Assembly (NCBI RefSeq): GCF_014654675.1
Contig: NZ_BNBC01000003.1
Span: forward strand, 167,102 to 231,101
DNA length: 64,000 nucleotides
Reading direction: 5' to 3'
Source: Streptomyces spiralis
GTDB lineage: Bacteria > Actinomycetota > Actinomycetes > Streptomycetales > Streptomycetaceae
Part shown: in pieces, positions 63,268 through 64,000 of the stretch
How the letters are laid out: every line of letters begins with the position of its first letter
Position numbering within the stretch: position 1 is the stretch's first letter
Position numbers and translations under genes: made by a program
Notes under the pieces: model-generated
Database searches by the model: none
Seen by the model: only the letters and a program-made list of their open reading frames with translations
What the model was told of the DNA's origin: nothing

Positions 63268-63933
63268 GGGATCAGCCGTGAGCAGCAGGACGGGTTCGCC
63301 CTGCACAGCCACCCGAAGGCCGCCGCCGCCCAGGAAGAGGGCCTGCTCGAAGCCGAGTTGGCGGCCGTCCCCGTCCCGCAGCGCAAGGGCGACCCCCAGC
63401 TGTTCGCGGCCGACGAGTGCTTACGCCCCGACGCCTCCCTCGCCGCGATGGCGAAGCTGAAGCCGGCCTTCCGTACCAAGGACGGCACAGTGACGGCTGG
63501 TAACGCCTCCCCGCTCAACGACGGAGCCGCCGCCCTGCTGCTGGCCGACGAGGAGGGCGTGAAGGCCATCGGCCGCGAGCCGCTGGCCCGCGTCTGTGCG
63601 ACCGGAGTGTCCGCGATCGACCCCGACTACTTCGGCCTCGCCCCCGTCGAAGCCGTCACCCGGGCCCTGGCCAAAGCCGGCCGGGCCTTCGCCGACCTCG
63701 ACGTACTGGAGCTTAACGAGGCCTTCGCCGCCCAGGTCCTCGGCTGCCTCGCCGAGTGGCTCGAGTTCGACACGGCGATCCTCAACCCGCAGGGCGGCGC
63801 GATCGCGCTCGGCCACCCCCTAGCCTGCACCGTCGCCCACCAGCTCGCCCGCCGCGGCACCGGCACCGGCACCGGCGTGGCCACCCTCTGCATCGGCGTG
63901 GGCCAGGGACTCGCCCTCGTCCTCGAACGCTGA
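63268..63933 (+). pseudogene. Thiolase (acetyl-CoA acetyltransferase/beta-ketoadipyl-CoA thiolase) lacking the N-terminal half
   Basis: The frame begins mid-protein at GISREQQDGFALHSHPKAAA, a block normally near residue 185 of 400-aa thiolases, and continues with AGNASPLNDGAAALLLADEE, LDVLELNEAFAAQVLGCLAE, NPQGGAIALGHPLACTVAHQ and CIGVGQGLALVLER. The C-terminal Cys and His of the active site are present, but the nucleophilic Cys of the N-terminal half is missing with the entire first domain. It therefore cannot cleave or form acetoacetyl-CoA-type bonds. One TTA codon (63421-63423) occurs, rare in this DNA. No intact start. Confidence 0.75.
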
Positions 63934-64000
63934 CACGCACGGGACGAGCAGACCGTCGTGGGGAACAGCGTCCGTGACCGGGATCGGCAGCGGCTTCCGC
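63934..64000. other. Window end, no gene recognised
   Basis: These 67 bp follow the thiolase remnant. No open reading frame or regulatory element can be supported before the window ends. Confidence 0.5.

Overview
The window looks like a piece of a Streptomyces (or very close actinomycete) linear chromosome. G+C is very high, codons end almost always in G or C, many starts are GTG, and the lineage-typical families are present: an SsgA-like protein, a DUF6230/DUF6114 pair, a CebR-type box before a GH6 cellulase, and large LuxR (LAL) regulators. The mix of secreted hydrolases, small catabolic clusters, many regulators and several broken genes resembles an accessory chromosome arm. Nothing here identifies a species. 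No tRNA, rRNA, CRISPR array or intact mobile element was seen.

Layout. 0-2.4 kb: end of an AzlCD amino-acid exporter, a thioesterase, then a decayed membrane-protein locus. 2.4-4.6 kb: DUF6230, DUF6114 and a Pro-rich secreted protein, with a 15-bp tandem repeat between the first two. 5-7.8 kb: a multi-domain protein that looks like a composite immunity protein, and a DUF3761 protein. 7.9-13.7 kb: GH6 cellulase under two CebR-like boxes, a MerR-methyltransferase fusion, and two secreted proteins (an SGNH hydrolase and a propeller-like protein). 13.8-22.8 kb: a tightly overlapped sugar operon (ABC transporter, two FGGY kinases, histidine phosphatase, 2-hydroxyacid dehydrogenase) facing a DeoR regulator. 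22.9-30.9 kb: a VWA protein, a sigma-factor remnant, an MFS exporter, a kinase-like phosphotransferase, GNAT, XRE and TetR regulators, a DMT exporter and a small lipoprotein. 31-35.5 kb: a TerD-domain protein, a conserved hypothetical, and a membrane-anchored E1-like ThiF protein with a translationally coupled 84-aa partner.

35.8-40.6 kb holds three exported phosphoester-related enzymes in a row (PhoD, an exonuclease/phosphatase-fold protein with a discoidin domain, and a PLD-fold enzyme), probably a phosphate- or nucleic-acid-scavenging set. 40.9-43.5 kb is a two-component system divergent from a secreted Lys-rich duplicated protein; the gap carries two pairs of 11-bp-phased repeats of the kind OmpR-type regulators bind. 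43.6-45.1 kb is a DUF3995 / sigma factor / SRPBCC operon. 45.1-50.9 kb is a patchwork: a phosphotransferase lacking its catalytic loop, a hydrolase fragment duplicated from 3.2 kb away, an IS701-like transposase remnant, an FMN glutamate-synthase-like oxidoreductase, an intact hydrolase and small membrane or secreted proteins. A shared dyad (ATCRC-N8-GYGAT) occurs three times in this patch.

51-60.5 kb is an aromatic-degradation cluster: a two-component flavin hydroxylase (HpaB-like plus HpaC-like reductase), hydroxyquinol 1,2-dioxygenase and maleylacetate reductase, with two LAL regulators. Together these convert a phenolic such as resorcinol or a para-substituted phenol through hydroxyquinol and maleylacetate to 3-oxoadipate. 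60.9-64 kb: a SigR-type ECF sigma factor without an adjacent anti-sigma gene, an SsgA-like protein, a DMT transporter and an N-terminally deleted thiolase.
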